From the NCBI GenBank assembly GCA_038363925.1, contig JAQQWL010000001.1, positions 2,666,001 through 2,730,000 on the forward strand: DNA of 64,000 nt. Direction: 5' to 3'. Each line of letters starts with the position of its first letter. The first letter of the stretch is position 1. The position numbers and the translations under genes were made by a program. This stretch comes from Apiospora phragmitis. Its lineage: Eukaryota > Ascomycota > Sordariomycetes > Amphisphaeriales > Apiosporaceae. The notes beneath the pieces were generated by a model that was not told the DNA's origin, ran no database searches, and worked only from the letters and a program-made list of their open reading frames with translations. This document shows positions 59,124 to 64,000 of the stretch, in pieces.

Positions 59124-60052
59124 GACTGTTCCCTGTGATCAGTTCTGTTCTCCCTGTACTATGCCCTGAAGATATGAGACAGAAATGAAGCACGGAAAAT
59201 GAGCGAGGAACTCAGGGTCAGACCGACACTTATGGTGGGGTGATTCGGTGAGTGAGCGACGCGCGGAACGAGATAATAGAAGACGAGACTCGGATCTCTG
59301 GGTCTCAAGCGCGCGGAAACAGGGGGGAGGGAGTCTTATAATATCAACGAACTACCGCTGGTCCTCACAGCCGGCTGCAAAAGGCCAGACGACGATCTCC
59401 GCTTTGCAATCAAAAGGTCAATAACGAGCCTTTTGCGGAAGAAGTCCGGCCGTCTGCGGGTGTTGGTAGGAAACCCAACCGCGACAGAAGCAGGCCATCC
59501 CCAGCCGTCCGTTGCATGTAACATCAGCCTGTTTCTCGCATGTGCATACGCTTACCCCAAACGCCAGAATCTCCGACTCCTCCCCTCGCACCCCGTCTCC
59601 GAGTCCTTTGCAACCTTTCTCTTACCTCCCTACCCCGAACGGCCAAGCAGCCAAGGACTCTTCCTACACACAAACTGGGGGTAAGTGATTACCCCGCAGA
59701 TGCAGGTACCTTGCCATGTCAGTAAAACGAAGGAATAATACCACCAACCAGACCCGTCGTCGGCTCTTTTGGCTAGCTCCGCCAAGATCTGCAATGCCGC
59801 CCCCATTGTGGCATCCACTGCGACGGTAAGGCGGGCACCATTCCACCAACACACCACCACACATGTGACTTGGAGGCAGGAAGCAAACAGAAACATCCCA
59901 AAAAGGGCTTTTGGTATGACAAACAACTTAATAAAAACTATCGTGTGTCCCGCGTCTGTCTCTCGCTGCCTGTGAGCAAGCAAAGTGGAAGTGAATACAT
60001 CCAAGATTGCAAGCCAATGAGCCTATGCACTCCGAGCACCCGGGCTACCACC
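59124..60052. other. Intergenic region
   Basis: Upstream of the epimerase gene. Normal composition, no recognisable coding sequence; expected to contain its promoter. Confidence 0.4.
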
Positions 60053-60530
60053 TCACAATATTAACAGATCCCCTCGGGGGTAGAGGGCAACCATCCGAAA
60101 GCGGATACCTGCTCGCTCGCTGACCCAGCTGGACGGCACGCACGCAATCAGAGCTGGATAATATCGTCCACCCCCTCTCGCAATAGCTGCTTGATCGCGC
60201 CCAGCCATGACGACCGTGAAGCCCTTGCCCGTGAACTCGTCCTTGACGAGGTCCAACACAAACCTCTCCGTCTCTGCACCCACCGTCACCAGTGCTCCCT
60301 CCATCAGAATGATGGGATGGCGGCCTTTTTCCTCGGCTGCATGGGCCTGCAAAAGAGCCCTAGCAAACGCCATAGCTGGTTTCGCCCGGCAGAGAGAGTC
60401 GGCAACGAGACCAGTCTCTGATCTAGCATGCGGGCAAACCGCATAATCTGCTTCCCCGACAGCAGTTTGACTGGTAGATGGAAGTTGAAAGACTTTCCAA
60501 TGCTGCGTCTTCTTGAGTGCGCCGGCTATA
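60053..60530 (-). pseudogene. ABC transporter nucleotide-binding domain fragment
   Basis: C-terminal piece of an ABC ATPase, probably the second domain of a multidrug (ABCC-type) exporter. One frame ends with the signature motif as TLSAGRNQL (about 60,375-60,400); the next base shift leads to MAFARALLQAH, then HPIILMEGALVTVGAETERF where the Walker B and D-loop (LLDEATSSVD) should be, and DEFTGKGFTVVMAGRDQAAI in place of the switch-His IAHRL segment. Walker B Asp-Glu and the switch His are both altered. No transmembrane part or Walker A is seen nearby, so this is an isolated decayed fragment. Confidence 0.65.
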
Positions 60531-61158
60531 GTACTGTGCAGTCAGTTCCCATGAAATAATGGAATCAAGTGGAATAACCACTGGAATATTAAGGAATAAC
60601 CACTGGAATGGAGAGGAATAAACACAAGAATAGGAAGGAATAAACCCCGAAAGTCGCTTACCACACTCAACTGGTCCCCGGCTTGCATGGTAGGAATGTG
60701 CAAGTAAGAAGGTGGTGTAACGACGATGAGGGCAAAGTTTCTGCTTTGCACCTTAGGTCCCATGCCAGCCGTCTAGCGGCGGTAACCCTGTCGCCAGCAA
60801 GCTACTGTGACAGCCCTGGACAAGAATCCGGTTGATCCACCAGAAGCTATCCCTGCCCAGACCTCCGGCCGTGGTTTTGGGTGACATATGCCGGTATACA
60901 AGACGAAGGTAGGCTTCTTTGCCATGCACTTCGATAGCCAACAACAGAAGCTCGTGAAATATTCTCACCAGCATCAATCGTTGATAGTCCTCACTCCCCG
61001 CTGAAATCAGGCGTGTACAAACGTGATGTTTACATCGAGTCATTGGGACTTTCACGAAAGATGTACTTAATTTTTGATGTAATCTCTTTTAACATCTGCC
61101 TCGGCTGTTCAAGACTTCCTAGATTTCATGTAACTTTCGGCCTCGAATCCAGCCCGAA
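60531..61158. other. Intergenic region
   Basis: No recognisable gene. Short open frames such as 60753-61055 minus lack identifiable domains. Contains an imperfect short repeat GGAATAACCACTGGAAT at about 60,570-60,610. Confidence 0.4.
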
Positions 61159-61531
61159 TTACATATGACGACGAAGCACAAAGAAGAACGGCGGCCCCGG
61201 CACCTGCAGATTGTCCATCACGCACAGCAGCGTATCCCCGTCGACCCGCCGGAAGTGGTCGATGATGGGCACCTGGTGGTACACCATGCTGGCGGTGACC
61301 ACCCCGCGGTACTCGACGGGGCGGAGCCGGGCTCCCGGCTTTCGCACTTGGCCTGGCGATCCGGCACGTACGCGCCCTGGAGAAAGAGCGCCATGGCCTT
61401 GGGTGGGTCCGCCGCGAAGAGCTGGTCGTCGTCGTCACTGCCACTAGTATACCGGCCAGAGTGTCGAAGAGCTCCTGGGCTTGCACGATCGTGACTTTGC
61501 CTGCGGCCACGGCGTGTTGGAATGTGGGCAT
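61159..61531 (-). pseudogene. DUF4334/GXWXG-type protein remnant with internal deletion
   Basis: Three consecutive pieces in different frames. MPTFQHAVAAGKVTIVQAQELFDTL (61531 onward) matches the start of this family. DDQLFAADPPKAMALFLQGA follows in a second frame. KPGARLRPVEYRGVVTASMV and PIIDHFRRVDGDTLLCVMDN, ending FFFVLRRHM at 61159, is the C-terminal DUF4334 domain. The central GXWXG domain expected between the first and second pieces is missing. The family has no firm biochemical role that I can state. Deletion plus shifts indicate a true remnant. Confidence 0.65.
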
Positions 61532-61959
61532 GATGAGGATGATGCTGGATGGAAACAGTGGTTAGATGGATAATATGATTACCCAAATAAACAAGGGCTC
61601 TTACCTGAATTACCTACTATTGACCAGAGAGACTTGCGAAATTGAATGGCTAACTTGAAGTACGAACAGTTAATGATAAGGAGTGACCAACTCAGACGCC
61701 GGCAAACCGCGGAGCCACCCCCCTTACATTATATATATGCGCCCAGTAAAGAGGATTGTCCTGTTATCTCCCAAGACACACGTAAAAAATACAGCAAATA
61801 GAAAGTAATCTTAGCGGCTCATCATTGGTGCTGTTGACTTGGCGTGGTTCGAATCAGCATCAGCACGGCATTTACAGTCCGGTAAAGCTGCAAGGGAGTA
61901 ATCAGGTAGACGATGGCCGCATTAGCTGCCACCACAAATCCCGGAAGTCGTACTGGGTA
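61532..61959. other. Right edge of gene island
   Basis: Normal-composition DNA without a recognisable gene, ending at the TA target site (61958-61959) of the Fot1 copy. Confidence 0.4.
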
Positions 61960-62168
61960 AGCCAGCTGACGGTGCTACGGTCACCTCATGCAACGGCGAC
62001 CCCAAAAACTAATAATAATATTACATAATAATAATAGGAATAATTTAATTAAAAATTAATATAAAATCTTAAAAATACCGTTTTAGTCTCGAAACGCTTC
62101 TACAATAGTTTTAATTTTAGATTTAGAGTTAGATTTAATTATAACGGCTTTCGGCGTTAATAATAAAA
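61960..62168 (-). mobile_element. Fot1/Pogo-type transposon end, minus strand, interrupted by Gypsy-3
   Basis: Starts with the same inverted repeat as the Fot1 copy at 17976 (AGCCAGCTGACGGTGCTACG) after a TA. The following 200 bp are the reverse complement of about 20,380-20,584, allowing RIP transitions. The outer 45-50 bp are almost unmutated; beyond them RIP is heavy. The copy is cut by the LTR beginning at 62169. Confidence 0.85.
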
Positions 62169-62824
62169 TATTACGACCTAGCCTAATTATACGGCCTAGA
62201 CCTATAAGTTAACGGCACGGAACTACGATGCCCCGACAGGGCTACGATATTACCAGCACCGATAGAACCGCTAGTTATATTAATATAAACTTACTTATAT
62301 TTCGCGACCGACTAACGCCTTATATAAATACTCCGCCATTAGCGATAAGCCGGATGGGCTCCTAAGTAAAAAAGATAAAGGACGGAGGTCACGTAACGGA
62401 TTATAAGGATTACTAGCTTAGGTAGAATAAGCTATTGAGCTAGTGAGCTTAGAGGCTTAGGGGATTATTAACTAAATTAGGAATAAATTACTAAGCTAGA
62501 AGAATTAGTAAAAAAGGGATTAGATATATAATAATAAACGTTCCTTATATATTTTATATAAATACTTTTTATTTTAGTAATTAATTTAAGTATTAATTTT
62601 AATTTATTAATAAAGTATATTATTTTAATAATTTTATTATAAATATTTTTACGTTTATACCTTTACGTTATATTTATTCTTACGGTTATTATATATTATA
62701 TTAATAAAAGCGGACTTTTATTATACGTTTAAATACTTTTTCGTATTATTAAATATAAACCTTTTAATACGTTTTATTAAGTTTTTATTTAAACCTTTAA
62801 TAACGTTCGTTATATTTTAATTAC
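62169..62824 (+). repeat. Gypsy-3 5' LTR
   Basis: A 656-bp LTR with the same ends as 7979-8644 but a distinctly diverged central part, suggesting a subfamily or an older insertion. Confidence 0.82.
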
Positions 62825-64000
62825 TTTTATTCTTACAAGTTATTACTTAAACCTTTAAATAATAATACTTATAAAAACTATATTTATACCTAGACTTAAT
62901 AATCCCCTCGTTACGGGAAGGCTTTTATTATTACCGCGAGTACCCCTTAACGAGACCCCGCTATAAAGGTAGATAGCGATAATAGCGACGACGGCTTTAC
63001 CCGATAAGCGTTAACTAAACGAATTAAGGAATTTAAGTAAAAAAACGCTAACTATTAATACTATTACGCTAAGCTCGAAAAGGAACGTAATACCTTTTTA
63101 ATACGGGAAAACCTAAGATAGATACCCGATATCGGTAAGTTATGCGAAAAAGTATAACTCTTCTGTACCGCCGCTAATATTATTTAAACCCTTATCGCTT
63201 TAAAGAAAAGGATAAAGATCAGTTTATTTACGCTATTCGACGGGACGAATGGGAACCTCTGAAAATTCCTCGTTTAAATTAAAACCTATTAGCGGTTTTA
63301 TAAAGAAATGTTCGAAGACTTTACTTAGGGAATTATTTACGCCGCCTCGTTTTTTAAAAGTAAAGTACTTATTTAATTTAAACTTTATTTTAACGAACTT
63401 ATAAAAAATAATTAGTAAATTAAACTATGCCGTACAGAGGTATAACGTATTTTCGAAAGTTACGATAGTTTCGAAAACGCCTTTAAATCACTTTTTTAAA
63501 ACCCTAACGAAAAACGATAGGTAGAAAGAGAGCTTAAAACTCTTAAGTAAAAAGGATTAACCGCCGTTTATACCGCCGAGTTTTAACGTATTATAGCCCG
63601 ACTAAATTATACCGAAGCTATTAAAATTATAATATATTATTAAGAATTAAAAAAAAAACGTTAAGAACGAACTTAGCCGGCTCGATACCCCCGATAATTT
63701 TCTTTTATATATAAAGCTTATAATTAAGATTAATACTCGTATATATAAATAACGCCGGGAAAAATAAAGCGGATAATAACGATAAACTAGTTAAATTTAA
63801 GCTAATATAAAATAATTACGTTATAATTATAATATATAGCTTAGAAATATTACCGTATATAATTATTATAATAAACTTATAAATTTCGACGCTATTAAGT
63901 ACGATAAAAACGATAAAAAATAAAGTATTACCTGCTATAACTATTAAAAAAAAGGGCATTACTCTCGAAAATATTAAGCCCCGAGGAAGGATTATCGGAA
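62169..64000 (+). mobile_element. Gypsy-3: Ty3/Gypsy element, 5' part, runs off the window
   Basis: A diverged member of the Gypsy-1 family. The 5' LTR is 62169-62824 (TATTACGACCTAGCC... to TTCGTTATA). It is followed by leader and gag sequence from about 62,900 that parallels 8,700-9,800 of Gypsy-1 and is likewise full of RIP stops. The candidate target copy TAAAA is at 62164-62168; the other side is outside the window. Confidence 0.85.

Noticed and set aside
1..64000. CRISPR arrays, bacterial operons, tRNA or rRNA genes
   Set aside because: The organism is fungal. I saw no regularly spaced repeats and no tRNA cloverleaf or rRNA sequence, although a tRNA scan was not possible by eye.

Overview
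The window is nuclear DNA of a filamentous ascomycete, most likely a Sordariomycete. Reasons: genes have many short GT-AG introns; the gene content is fungal (GH55 glucanase, sedolisin, cellobiose dehydrogenase with a CBM1, a Gal80-like oxidoreductase, an SRPK-type kinase); and very AT-rich blocks carry the signature of repeat-induced point mutation (RIP): TpA everywhere, CpA/TpG nearly gone, CpG still common, stop codons in every transposon frame. I cannot name the species.

Layout. 1-480: 3' end of a sesquiterpene-synthase-type gene. About 720-29,560: an AT-rich, RIP-mutated transposon nest. It holds a copia-like element (LTRs 4,693-4,898 and 17,169-17,376), a 5'-truncated Tad-like LINE split by a complete Gypsy chromovirus (7,979-15,702), a Fot1/Pogo DNA transposon (17,976-20,584) with a solo Gypsy LTR inside it, and a second full-length Gypsy on the minus strand (20,755-28,712) that carries a 169-bp insert without RIP. 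About 29,560-61,959: a GC-rich gene island. 61,960-64,000: the next RIP block. It starts exactly at a Fot1 terminal inverted repeat, and a third Gypsy element is inserted in that Fot1 copy.

The gene island reads, left to right: MFS transporter remnant (+), Gal80-like oxidoreductase (-), SRPK kinase remnant (+), one very large gene (-, 46,860-37,206, about 32 exons and about 2,540 codons) joining a GH55 beta-1,3-glucanase, a repetitive Thr/Pro/Gly-rich region and a subtilisin-like S8 protease, a small interrupted ORF (-), a sedolisin-family S53 protease (-), a pepsin-type aspartic protease (+), a three-domain cellobiose dehydrogenase (+), a secreted aldose 1-epimerase (-), an ABC-transporter ATPase fragment (-) and a DUF4334-type remnant (-).

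Most intact genes from 37 to 59 kb encode predicted secreted enzymes acting on glucan, protein or cellulose-derived sugars, so this is a small extracellular-degradation neighbourhood between two transposon blocks. Many genes carry single-base indels, mostly a base missing from a short G or C run, while introns and motifs are otherwise well preserved. That pattern may reflect uncorrected long-read sequencing error rather than true gene death, and it should be settled before any gene here is called a pseudogene.
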